A DNA stretch of 64,000 nucleotides from Dermatophagoides farinae (lineage: Eukaryota; Arthropoda; Arachnida; Sarcoptiformes; Pyroglyphidae), in NCBI RefSeq assembly GCF_024713945.1, contig NC_134678.1:3286001-3350000 (forward strand). The letters are read 5' to 3'. The notes under the pieces are model-generated. The model made no database searches. It saw only the letters and a list, made by a program, of their open reading frames with translations, and was not told the DNA's origin. The position numbers and the translations under genes are program-made. Positions 1-12,300 of this stretch are shown here, one piece after another; the first letter of the stretch is position 1; every line of letters starts with the position of its first letter.

Positions 1-715
1 TAAGTTTCAAAGCTTTATCAGCCATTTCAAATGATTCATAAAGTAATTTTTTACGGGATTCTTCATCATTCATATGGACAGTGGTTTTGCTCAACAAATG
101 TGTTGCTTTCGAAAGTCTCCACAACGTTTCCACATCATTTGGATTCTAAAAAAATAATTGAAAAATAAACATTAAATTTTTTTTTTGAAAAATCAATTAT
201 TTATTATTAAAAATACTTTTAACAATTTTTGTTTGAGATAATCGGAGATATATTGCACATCAACCGAATCATTTTCAAACATTTCATCGATTCGGCTATA
301 ATCATCATCTTGTTCGTTAATTTCATCTTTAAAACTATCAATGTGAATAAAGAATTAAAAGTGGAAAAAACTTTCACCGGAAAAATACTTGCATTTCAAT
401 TGTATCATAGAATTGTTCAGGTTGATAATCTGTTTCATCGGATGAATCTTCTCTAGAATTATGTTTGATTTTCTTGTTGTTTGCTTTCAATTGTTGTTGA
501 ATAGCATCCAACTTATCGTAAAGACGATGAATTTCTTTTTCAAATTCAATTCTAAAGGTTCTAACATCATCATCATCATCATCATCATTTCGTTTTCGTC
601 GCTTTCGTTGTTTTTCTTTTAGATCATTATCATTTATCAAAATACTTGTTGCATATCCCAGTAGTATGCCACAAACAAAGCATAGAATACCAGTCATTAA
701 AGTTTTTCGTGTCAT
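1..715 (-). CDS. Regulator of microtubule dynamics (RMDN/PTPIP51-like), 5' part
   Basis: Partial gene; the 3' part lies outside the window. Exon 1 runs from an ATG at 715 to about 376, exon 2 is about 333-217, and exon 3 starts at about 146 and runs off the left edge. The protein opens with a single hydrophobic segment (residues 6-27), then a basic/acidic linker with a run of Asp, a short helical stretch, an acidic patch and the heptad QFYDTIE. The third exon has the RMDN signature (NPNDVETLWRLSKATHLL, then RKKLLYESFEMADKAL), which resembles the TPR region of RMDN1-3. Vertebrate RMDN3 is anchored in the outer mitochondrial membrane and tethers it to the ER through VAP proteins; the N-terminal anchor here suggests the same layout. 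That function is inferred from the family. Which RMDN paralogue it corresponds to is not certain. The intron between exons 1 and 2 is very short (about 43 nt). Confidence 0.8.
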
Positions 716-919
716 ATTTGATAACCTATGAAATTTTTCATCGTTAATGTAAAAAATGATAATAAAGAATATTTATTAACAGTTGTGATTTAACAACAAA
801 AACATCTTTAATGAGCGCATTTCATAAACTCTGTAATCGAAAAGAAAACTGTTGCGCCAAATTCAAAACAAATGAATTTTATTTATTGAATTTTGTTTTT
901 AATGGATGAAAAAAAGTCT

Positions 920-3462
920 TTATCGTATTCGAGATTTCAACGATAAACTCATGTATGCTAAAAAACGCATTGCAATGATTAATAATATCAATGCAATAAT
1001 GTCGATATAAAGATTAGATGGATCAAAACTTAATTCTTCGATTACAGAAATTCCCTTGGTTAGACAACGTTGTTCACCACCATGACCATTGCTTGTTACT
1101 AAAGCTTCATTAATCGATGAATTCATCAATTGATTGTCATAAATTTTCTGCGTTGTACAAGTAATATTTTCTATATTTATCCATTGTGTTATAATCAATG
1201 CTTCATTACCATAGTAAAACCAGGAAATGTATTTGAATAGCTTAAAATACACTGGTATTGTACTATTGTTGATAAAGAAACCACCAAACAAAAGTAGTGG
1301 TAAAATTAATGGTGATGATAAGGCAATGGCCATTTTTGTCGAAGAAGATAAACATGAGATCATGTAACCTAAAGAAATTTTGATATGAAAAAAAATTAGT
1401 ATTAAAATATCATTTTATGATTCATGTTCAGAAAAGATTACCGAAAGAAATTCCACAATTTGCGATTAGATTTGAAATAAAAATAAACATAATGAATGAA
1501 TTCCACGTATTATTAAAACCAACCATATAATAAAGTAAGGCAACTAATATGGTTGGAAATATGATTTGATAAGGCAATTCGGAAAACATTTTGGCCAAAA
1601 AATAAGTATCAACACGATACATTCCATTATTGTATTCGCGTAGAAAAATTGGAAGTTCACTGCAAAAAGTCTAAAAAAATAGGAATGAAATTTGATAATA
1701 ATCAATTTTCAATTTTCAATTCAAACAAAAATATTTACATTGATAACCGAGAAAACGTTCATAAATGTTAGATTGATAATTAGAATGAAAATCGCTCCAT
1801 TTATATTCATTATTCCTTTCTGATCTAGCTGTTGTCTCCAATAAACGATTCCCAAAAGTAATGCAACAGTTAAAGTTTGTGAAAATTTTATCCGTGTAAT
1901 CATCGGTTCACGAACATTTGAAATAAATGAACGCCATAATAGAGCATGGAATTGTTCCATCCATGATGCTTTATATATGATTGATTCCGGCTGTCGAACA
2001 ATCATTTCGGTGGATGATTCTAAATGATTTTCTTTTAGCTCATCGTTTTCTCGTTCTTTGAATTCAGAACAAATTCGCTGAAAAAAACAATAAATCAAAC
2101 AAAAAGATTAAGCAAAGAGTTTAGTAGTTAACTTACATTAATCTGTTGTAAACATTCATCTTTTGATCCTGGTATTATCGATATTTGTCGTAGAAAATAA
2201 TCAGCTGGATTAAAATTAAGCGGACAAATGAAACCAAGGGATGTGAAAAATTCATTAGCTTGGTCTTTGATAATAAAGATAATAATAATAATAATTAATC
2301 GAAATTGATAATTAAAATTTTTAATTATTTCAAAATTTACATGAAGTTCCAATGAAAGCCAATTTTCCCTGTGTAAGCAATAGAATCTTATCGAATAGAA
2401 TGAATACTTCGGATGATGGTTGATGGATCGTACAGATAATCGTACGGCCAGATTGAGCCATTTTCTTCAGAATTTTCACAACACTTTCAGCTAAATAGGA
2501 ATCAAGGCCAGAGGTAGGTTCATCACAGAATAACAATGATGGATTGGTGAGCATCTATTTCATGGAATTAATTACAAAAATCAATACACTTTTCATAGAC
2601 AAAGAGAAAGAAAATTTCAAAAACCTCAGCTGCAAATGAAAGCCTTCGACATTCTCCCGTTGAAATTCCCGAGCCAATAATATCATCATATCGATTACCT
2701 ATACGGGAATTGGCACAATTTGTCAATTCCAACTGTATATAAAATGATAATTGATTCATGATAAAATAAATTAATCAAAATTTACTTCCGAAATGATTTC
2801 ATCGATACGACGTTTTCGTTCATGATCTGAACATTTGTTTCTATCCATTCGTACCAGCGACTATTAATAATAATGATAAAAATCGTTCGTTAAAAAATCA
2901 ATACAAATTCTATCAATATAAATTACCATGAATATAAGATATTCCTTAACGGTGAGCATAGGAACAAATAAATCTCCTTGTTGTACATAACCAGATAATG
3001 ATTTAATTGTATCAATTTGAGCACGATGTCGATTGATTAGGACAACACCTTCGTAATTATATTGACTCAGATTTCGTCCGGTCAATGTATTAAGTAATGT
3101 TGTTTTTCCCGAACCACTGTATTAAATTTGATTAGAAGGATGAATGAATGGAAGACAAACACGAATAAATTTTACCTTGGGCCCATAATTGCCAGCAATT
3201 GACCGGGTTTAACATTTCCAGATACAGAATCTAATATCTGTGTTGAAGATGAACGACGACGAAAACATGAACGACGCTCTGATCGAACCCATACAGAAAT
3301 TTGATGCCAACTTAATTCAGCTGTAGGTAAGTTGGCTCCAAAATTTTCGTCTTTGCTAATCTTGGCATTTATTTTTTTTCAAATAAAATTAAAATGATGT
3401 CAATAAAAACAATAGCTACTTACTTGAATTTTTTGATTCATTTCAATCAAATTTTGTTCCAT
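920..3462 (-). CDS. ABCG half transporter, white-like
   Basis: ATP-driven half transporter of the white/scarlet/brown branch of ABCG, with the nucleotide-binding domain before the membrane domain. It starts at ATG 3462 ([13 protein letters not shown]) and is split by about eight short introns. Walker A reads [17 protein letters not shown] across the intron at about 3117-3175. The Q-loop region reads [19 protein letters not shown] and Walker B is [13 protein letters not shown]. The H-loop is TIHQPSSE. The C-terminal half has the white-type membrane domain: [17 protein letters not shown], then MNINGAIF, then [21 protein letters not shown] and [19 protein letters not shown]. In insects white-type proteins pair with a second half transporter to move pigment precursors or tryptophan and guanine derivatives; the substrate here is unknown. 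The ABC signature is [11 protein letters not shown] instead of the usual (L/V)SGGE(R/K)KRL. The neighbouring RMDN and glutamate receptor genes are on the same strand but functionally unrelated. Confidence 0.9.
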
Positions 3463-4314
3463 TTTTCGGGTTTTTTTACCGTCGTTATCATCAAAACGAT
3501 TCAAACAAATCAAAACCTCATAATTATATCCGTCAATATGAGATTATTAATGGAAGTTTATTGACACATTCATACATTAAACTGATATCAATCAATCAAT
3601 CAATATTGATTGGTGGTGGTTCAATGAATTTTAGAAGGGCGATGATACTTTATCCAAAAACTGCCTTATGAAAAGAAAAAACAAAACATCTAATCTTTTC
3701 CAAAGAAATTGTGATGATAATTATATGATTTATTATTAATTACAATGTGATTATTTTATATTTTAGAAAAAACGATGCTATTTTTGTCAAAGAGAAAAGA
3801 ATTTAATAGTGGCCAAAAATGAGATCAATATTGGAATATTTGTGACCGTGTGTGTGTTTGTGTTTATAACGGGTTGATAAATAAATAAGAAAAATTGTTG
3901 CTGTTCAAACAAAACGTACATTTGGGCAGCAGAAAAAATGGACGATTCTTGGAATGTGTGCGTTGCTGTTGACCATAAATTTTTGGTTAAAAATTGTTGG
4001 ATTCTCCTTTTGATTTGTTACAATTATTTCAACAATTCAATGTAGACAAAATGATGAAAATGAAAAAGATGGTTATTTTACCAGAAAAAATTGGTCGTTT
4101 TTTTTGGTTTGTTGAGCAAGAAAAAATGGTTTTCCGTTTCGTTTTGTCATTTGTTGAGTGTTTATTTTTGTTACCAAAAACGGTTAAGTCACTTGTTTCA
4201 TTTGATGTCTAATAATTGATAGAATCCAGTAATATGACTGTATTTGTCATCATGGTAACTGGATATCAAGCGAAATCTATTGATAAGGAAAAAATTTCCT
4301 TATTTTCCATGACA
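3463..4314. other. Intergenic, ABCG 5' end to iGluR 3' end
   Basis: About 850 bp between the ABCG start codon and the glutamate receptor stop codon. It is AT-rich with a short TG-rich run near 3848-3860. It should hold the ABCG promoter. An open frame at 3994-4212 (plus) has the biased composition of random AT-rich DNA (many Phe, Leu, Lys) and no recognisable domain. I see no RNA gene or mobile element. Confidence 0.6.
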
Positions 4315-7300
4315 TCAATAAACTGGTGCAAACTCTGGGCCATAATTAGGTGGACTATAATCATATCGTTCTGGATAGATTTCTTCATTTAATTTTTTCT
4401 TCACATTTTTCGTTTTACTTTGACAGGCGAATGCAAATTTGAGATCTCTAATCATTTCTTCAAATATTGACTCCTATAACAAATTGATGAGAAAAGAATC
4501 AATGATATGGAAACAGAAAAATATATTCGATATACTTACATGTGAATCTTTTCGTGCTTTCCATACGAATTCAAATATAGCAACCAGGAATGAAAATGAT
4601 AGCCCACCTAAAAGAACGACGAAAACACCACCCACATGATCAATACTTAGATTATTAACCGATGATGATTTTTTTGTCTCTTCCGTACATTGTCCACCAC
4701 CTTTTTTCTGTTTCCACCATCGTTCTTTCAGCTGTAATAGGACACCATTTTCATGAAGTTTCAATATGGCATGTGATAATGGATTACGATATGGTGAATC
4801 TTTACGTGTTGCAATACCATAGCCTTTATTATCTAAAAGGCCACCAATTTGTGTTAGATTACAGTCACGTTCGATCACATATTCAATCGAAGCCGATTCC
4901 ATTAAATAGGCATAATTTCCATTACTTTTTTTCACACGTGCAATACCTTCGGCATTTGATTTCGTAAATACATGTGGCCGACTTTGCATAAATTGCCACA
5001 TTCGTTTATATACCGGTATGTTAGATTCACTGAAAAACGCTTTTGTCGAACCACTTTTTAGACAACCATATTCAATTTGTGTTTGTCCAGCTAAACCTTC
5101 GGCATTTTCAATGGGATAGACAACTTTTTCGACAGTTAAAAAGGCAGCCAAATTAGCCGTATATGATGATATCATGATTAAAGTGAAAAAATACCATATT
5201 GCTGCTATTGTTCGTGTTGACATTGCTCTTTAAATGAAAAAGATCAGGATTATTACAAAGAAAAAAATGTAATTATAATAATTACTTTGGTGCAACTGCC
5301 GATCCTTGTTGCATCATTGTACCAATTGTAAATGAAAAACTATTAATCAGACTGAAATTATTTTCCAAAACATTATCCTCTTGACGACATGGATGTGGAT
5401 CATCCCATTCATATGGCGTTAATCGTCCAATAACAAATAATATTGTACTAACACTAATATAGGCAGCTAATACATAAATCCATACAATATTCTGGAATGG
5501 CGATAAAAATGAAAATAATGTGGTAACTTTTGTTGTTGGTTTTTTAAACAATATACTGATGCCTGTATTCATGAATGGCTGGTTATTTTTACGAAAATTA
5601 TACAGAATCATAATGAATGAATTTTCGTTTCAAAGAAAAGAAGTAATTTACCTGTGTAAAATCGACAGCTTCCTCTCGTTTTGATGTAATCGTTAGATCA
5701 ACAATCGCAATATCGGATTCATTACGTATTAATTCACCAATCATGCCATTCCATTCACCTTTTTCATCTTTAATACCATAGGCACCATCTGATACAAGTT
5801 TAAAACGATATTTGAATCCCATTAATCGTGATAATTCTTCAATAAGATCAACAGCGAAACCTTCGAATTGTTCATTACCACTACGTTCGACAGCCGATTC
5901 TTTGAGCATTGTATATGGTTCACTGATGATTGTCGTCACAATTAACGATATATTCTGCATTGAAATTGCCGAATAATGATCACTCCATTGTTCATACGTT
6001 GTAAGGCTTGTATCATTGGGTGATGATGTCTGTTTCCATTCACCAATCTTCATAAAACCATCAATAGTTATTGTCATTACATCTAATGAAAAACTAGTTC
6101 GATAACCCAATTGATCAAAATCAACCAAGCCTGTAATGCCACGAAATGCAACTGGACGCATATAATTAATTAATGAACTACCATAAAGCCATGGAGTGCC
6201 ACTATAACAAGAAATTGGTTGTATACCATCAACCGATTGACTTTGATCTAAATCTTGTAACGCAGTCGATAAAAGACGAATTCCATCATAAATTAATGCC
6301 GATTCAGTCTGTTTATAATAATATAATAACAATATTTAAATTCATTTAAATAATTTCAATAAAAAAAAATTTATACCAAAATACTATTCGGTTTATCCAA
6401 ATCATACATATGCATATTTTTAGTCAATTCAGTCCAATTTTGCATGATATTCACTAATTCTGGACTATAATCATCTACAATCCGCAAGGATGTTATTTTT
6501 GTTCTACCGAATTTAAAATCCTCTAAATTCATTGTATGAAGATCCTAGATGTGTATTAGATTGAATAGAAATAGATATATTAAATTTTTTTTTGACATTC
6601 AACTACTACCACTATGCTACTTACGAGAGATGTTATCAAATAACTATGAGATTCAGTCATCATTCCAACTTGTTGTGCCTAGTAATAATAAATAAGCAGA
6701 AAGATTATCAAACAAAAATGTAAATTAACAAAAATTAAACAGGTCTTACATGACGAAGTACAAGCAGTAGATTTTCACGTTTAACATCAAGAATAATATT
6801 TTTCACTTTAGCTTTGTTCACCTCCCAGAATGTATCTCTATATGGTCGATCCGTTTCGAATTGATATAGCTTGATTTTCCAATTACATTTTTGTGCATCT
6901 TTAAAAAAATTCTGTAACCGTATGATTCCTTCATTGTTTTCATAAACAATAGCAAATGTATCCCAATTCCATGCTTTGACTAGATCAACATATGCAGCCG
7001 ATAATACGGATGGTTGTGGATAAAGATTAATGGATAAATCATCACGATGTAATTTAAAATCCCAACGTGTTTCAATATGTGGTATTTCTAATGCATCACA
7101 AATTGATTGTGTATGAGCTGAACTTGGTGAATAGCCAAGTGGACCGAATAATGCTACGACACCTTTTTCAAGAAGATCGCAGACTATTAAGAAAAGACAA
7201 ATGAAGTTAATAATCAAAAAAAAATTGAATCGAAATAAAAAAAACAATTTACCTTTTTTATTCGCATGAAAACTGTCAAAATAATCAATAGATTTTACTT

Positions 7301-7591
7301 GAGCTACTAATTTTGTTCGTGATAATATGGTTGGATCTTCATTAATATTATTTACGGCTAAACGGAATATAAATTCTTCTTCACGTTGTTCCGGTGTGAA
7401 TAGACCTCCTATTTTTGGATGGAACAAACAATTATAACCATTTGAAATTCAATGTTTATCTTTTACATACCAACTTGTATGGTTGATGGCAAACAATGTA
7501 TGATGGATAGTTTAATTATTGATATATTAATTATAATTATAATGGTAATAAATGTTGTTAGGAAACAGCAAGGCAATTGAATCGTGTTCAT
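4315..7591 (-). CDS. Ionotropic glutamate receptor, kainate type
   Basis: Glutamate-gated cation channel subunit. The first exon (7591 to about 7472) encodes a signal peptide beginning [14 protein letters not shown] and splices in frame to give [11 protein letters not shown], the usual iGluR N-terminus. An amino-terminal (LIVBP-like) domain follows. The S1 ligand-binding half holds [15 protein letters not shown], with the Arg that binds the glutamate carboxylate. Then come M1, the pore loop [16 protein letters not shown]3 with [14 protein letters not shown], and S2 with [10 protein letters not shown] and [17 protein letters not shown]4 lies near [20 protein letters not shown]. The last exon (about 4475-4315) adds a cytoplasmic tail with [15 protein letters not shown] and ends in PEFAPVY. 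The pore and S2 motifs fit the kainate (GRIK) group better than AMPA or NMDA. The Q/R site carries Gln in the genome, so unedited channels are expected to be calcium-permeable. About ten exons; inner exon borders are only approximate. Confidence 0.92.
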
Positions 7592-8734
7592 CTTTTTTTT
7601 CTATCTGATTTATATTCTATATATTGCAACAAGGAAATTTTTCTTTTACTTTTGAATCCTATTTCAAATGATCACCAAGAAAACGAATAAAAAAAATTAA
7701 CAAAGGAAAAAAAATGAAAAATTGTCGTTAAAATTCTAATCTCTGGCCTAATAATAATGATCAAACAAAAACAAACACTCAAAAATGAATATATCCCATC
7801 CTCATCATCAGATGTTATCAAGCGAAAAAAATTATTAATATCCAATTTCAATCAAGAATTTCGTTTTCGTTTTTTTTTTATTTTAGTTTTATATATCATA
7901 TATGTACAAAGGGAGTATGTGTTTTTACTTTCATTTGACCGAGCCATTCGCGATTTTGGTTTGAAAAGATGTTTTAAGAAGGATGCTATATGATGATTAG
8001 AATCCAATTGATAGTGGTAAAATGTTTTATACGAAAATTTCTAATGCTGCTGAATTTTTTTTTCGAAAGATTCAATGATTTGTTTTTTTCGCTACTGCGC
8101 CTAATTCGAACAAAATAGTACATCAGTTAACGAGATACCAGTGTATTATTATTCTGATGTATATATACCGTATACAGTGGTATTGATATTCGCACTTCAT
8201 TGTCTTTTAGCGATAATCAATGAAATTTTAAATGGAAAAAAAGAAATTTTTCTAGCCAAAAGCTAAAAAAATGCTAATGAGAATAAGAATTATGTCGTAT
8301 TCACGAATCAAAATAATAATGGATGATTGAATGAATTAATCATTATATAAAATCTCAAATAAACAATGCCGAGAATTCCTGATCTTTTGATTAGAAATCA
8401 TTCTTGTCTCACGGAATTTTAAATTGTTCTGTTTGTCTTTGAGAACAATTGTATGTGTGAAATTCATCATCATGTTGATTAGACGAAACATCACTGCATG
8501 TATATTGTCAGAACCAAGGTTAGAAGATGCAACGATGCAATAATTGGCAACTGACAAACAAAAAATGAAATTTATAATGTTGACAGAATCGACAATTCAA
8601 ACGAAAACAAAGTCATTTTTTTAGAGGAAATTTTCGAATTCATTTTTAAAGATTCTTTGACTGTGTTTGTATCGGTTAATTTCTGTGTTTGGTAGTTTTA
8701 AATAATATTGAAACAGCGTTGAAAATTGAAAAAA
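7592..8734. other. Intergenic between head-to-head iGluR and acylphosphatase-like genes
   Basis: About 1.1 kb that should contain both 5' ends. It has two longer open frames (7757-7993 plus; 8336-8557 minus, starting MSVANYC). Neither shows a known domain, signal peptide or splice-supported extension, so I do not call them genes. The minus-strand frame has a less skewed composition than the other and is the better candidate if transcripts are found. No RNA gene or mobile element was seen. Confidence 0.5.
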
Positions 8735-9260
8735 ATGATTACCGGAATGCATCAATATTCTACAATAAAAACATCGTATGATGATGTGCGTAAATCCTAT
8801 GTATCGGATGTGAATCCCTATCGTCCAATGATCGTACAAGTTGATTTTGAAGTTGGTGGCGAAGTTTCAGGTTAGTTGAATATGATTTTTTCCTCAAAAA
8901 AAAATCTGATTGATGATTGAATGTTCTTATTCACTAATAATTGTTGTAGGCGTCTATTTTAGCAAATACGCTAAAAACATAGCCGAAACATTGGATGTAA
9001 AGGGATGGATTCGTGTTAATTCTCGTGGTTCCGTTTATGGACAAATTCAAGGTGAAAAAGATAAGGTGGATGAAATGTATGTGTTATCAAACTTTTTGTT
9101 TTTAAAACGTTAAGCATTTTTATTTTCACGAAAAATACAATATAGGGTAATTTGGCTGACTACACAGGGAAGTCCATTCTCAAAAATTCGTTGCTGTATG
9201 ATGAAAAATTGGAAAATTATTGACAATTGTGACTTCAGAAATTTTACGATAAGATATTAA
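8735..9260 (+). CDS. Acylphosphatase-like protein, probable pseudoenzyme
   Basis: Small alpha/beta fold of the acylphosphatase family, which normally hydrolyses acyl phosphates. Three exons: 8735 to about 8871, about 8950-9076, and about 9147-9260. An N-terminal extension of roughly 35 residues precedes the domain, followed by VDFEVGGEVSGVYFSKYA, then VKGWIRVNSRGSVYGQIQGE, IWLTTQGSPFSKI and a C-terminus ending DFRNFTIRY. The family ends in SNFSIRY, which supports the reading frame and both splice junctions. In active enzymes the loop after GxVQGVxF carries Arg (Arg23 in muscle enzyme) and the strand after GW has Asn (Asn41). Here those positions are Ser (VYFS) and Val (WIRV), so hydrolysis by the usual mechanism seems unlikely. 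It lies tail-to-tail with the Epac-like gene, 129 bp apart. The homology is clear; the loss of activity is inference. Confidence 0.85.
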
Positions 9261-9389
9261 TTATTCATCATTAATTGATCAGTTTGATTTAACTGGAATG
9301 ATAACAATAATGAAATAAAACATTTTCTGTGCAAGAAAAACAAAACAAATGATGATATGTGTTGAATTTGTTGTTTTCAAGTCAACTTT

Positions 9390-12300
9390 TCAAAGTTTTC
9401 GATGTTCAAGACAATAGGATAATTGCATTAAACGTTTTTGATTATCAATTACTTTGATTTGATCAAAATATTCTTGTAATACGTTTGGAAAATTCATTTT
9501 TTTCATTGATAATGTTGCCGGTGATTGTATTTGAAATGAACCGGATTTACAATCCTGTATCATACGTAATGTTTGGGCTAATAGATGCTGTTTTCAATTG
9601 TTATCAATAAGGAAAAAAGAGAAAAAAATTAAGTAATTGTTATTTTTCGTTTTAATCTTACCATTTTTTCAAAATTGACCAATCCTTGATCGACAAATGT
9701 TTTATTTCCTTCATGTACGATGGTCATATCTTTAATTAATAACGGTACGAATGGTATGAGTGGTGGATCAAATTTTGACAATAATAATCGATAACGACGA
9801 TAATTACGAGATGAATCAATCAATGATTCATATTGTGTAAATATTCGTTTAACTTTGTTATGCAATTTTTCCCATGTTTGTGTTAATCGGCTAATGGCTA
9901 CATTACTTAATCCAATGATGATAGCAAAAAATGAATTTAGATTTTTATATTCCTTACAGCTATAAAAAAAAAGAATAAATCCAATTCAATCAAATAAATT
10001 AAGAATCAATCACACTTACTATCCGGCAATTTTGATCAATTTTTTCAAAATCTGTACCCTTCTTGACAATGATTTTTCCAATAAAACTTCCGTTATAGCC
10101 CAATATTGTAATTCATTGAAATTACGTCGACATAGATCAAGATTCGCTGTTATATCATTGAAATTATGACGACCAAATACCAAATAAATGAACTCATATG
10201 GATGAATATTATAGAATAATTTCCATGTATGATTGGTTAGATAATAAGCAATTTCCTGTGATGAAAATGATTCCAATTTGAAAATTGAACCAACTGTCGC
10301 TCCTTCCTGTTCGGGTAATGTTGTCAATGCATCCAAATGATCTTTATGCGATATAAATATACGGCCATTCAATGATAATGTTGTTGCAAGGTTTAGTTCT
10401 GTTTCGTTGAAAATGTATCGTTCTAAATACATAAAGTACAAATATAATTTAATTTGATTGGATTAAAAATTTTGCACTGTTAAATACGTTACCATTATCA
10501 GATTTCAATTCAACCAGTGTATAATCGACTGAATTATCGAGATTCAATTTTTCAGCTGCTTGATTACGGATAATTTCTGCTTTTGTATCCATTGTTGTTT
10601 TCAACGTTGTATATGTATGATCCGCACAATATAGACGACAAATGACTAAATTGTAATGCAAAAATTGTGCATCATTTAAATTTCAAAATTTCAAATTGGT
10701 TTTCTTTAGAGAAAAAATCAACTTACTTTCATCAAATTCTTTGATGGCCGTTAGTTTGAAAATTTTATCCGTATCCGCCGGTGGTTGAGCGAATAATGCT
10801 TCATTTATATTCGACATTCGACGAACTGAATTTGAATTATCAGCCTTGTAAACGATAGTGCCTCTCATCTCCAAATTTACATTGTAACTTTAGTGAAAAA
10901 ATGGCTGTGAATGAAAAATTTGATTGGATGAAAAAAATAAACATACTGTTCTTTGGTTTCTTTAATATTTCTCAATGATGTCAATTCCGTTTCAAAATGA
11001 TTATCGTGTTTAAGATTATCTTTTTCCATCAGATCGATTAGTTCATCGAGAAAAACCCAAATCGTTTTACAATTCAAAAAAGCATCGACCGATATCTTAA
11101 ACCAAAGTAATATGAATCGTGCTACACGTTTCTTATTATCCACAATATAATCTTCCATTTGACGAAAATTTAATTCATCAATTTTATAGTGTCTAAATAT
11201 AAAAAAATTTACGAAAAAAATTATTATTTGAAAAAAAAGAATCATCTGAAAAATACAAATCTTACCGAAGCAATGAATTGGTCATGTGTTTCCATGTGAT
11301 AAATATAGGAAATGTGAGTAAAAAATCTTCAAATAGATTTTCTTTGTTAAATTGTTCTTCAAAATTATTATTATTCATTCGGGTTTCGAGTAGATAATCA
11401 ATCACTTTTTCCGGTGTACCAGCCATAACCATATATTTGAAATTTGTCGGTTCATTTTCACTCTTTTTTGATTGTTGTTGTTTCATCGACATTTTCTGTA
11501 GGATTAATACTTCTTTACCACATTCTTTCAGTCGAACAATTGATGCTTCATTATCTTTGAGTATACGATCAAAATGTACTTTATCCACACGCAAAAATTG
11601 ACAATCCATTTCATTCGTTATGATTGTAGCTGCACGTGGTGCTTCATTTACCAATGCTAATTTTCCAAAATCATCGCCTTCATGCAATGTGCATACAATA
11701 CCTTTGCTTGCGATGACAACATTAACACTTCCTCTTAAAATTATGTACCAACAAGTTCCACGATCACCTTGTTTAAATACTAGATTTTTATTTAAAAAAA
11801 AAGATTTATAATGAAATTTAGAAATTGAAACATCACTTACATGTTGTCGATTTTTTCTCAATGGATTCGAATGCAATTACAGCCGATAATTCTTTTTTCA
11901 CAGTATTCGATAGATGAGAAAATGCTTTAATGTTCATTATTTCTTCATAAACAATATCAATATCATCTTCGGTTCGATTTTCCGGTGGTTTACGTAAAAT
12001 TTGACGCAGTATTGCTTCCGGTGCTAGTTGTAATAAAAATGTTAGATTTTCATAAAGATAATCAGATATTCGATTCTCATCAATAGGGACATTCTGTTGG
12101 AATAAATTCACTAATGTCTGTGATTTTTCATCATTAACATCATCGAAACAGAAACGATAAAATGCATAACGATCGGTGAATGAATTCTCTTCATTTGGTG
12201 GATATACGGAATAAATGATTTTATTTTCATACAAAACCTGATATATAGATTCGGCTTGTTTACGTGAACGAACTTTTATACGACTTGATGTCATTGTTAC

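Noticed and set aside
3631-3646. AGAAGGGCGATG, loosely like a vertebrate CTCF core
   Set aside because: Matches only the middle of the motif and has a mismatch in the core.
8336-8557. 73-codon open frame (minus) in the iGluR/acylphosphatase gap
   Set aside because: No domain, no splice partner and no homology that I recognise; such frames are expected by chance in AT-rich DNA.
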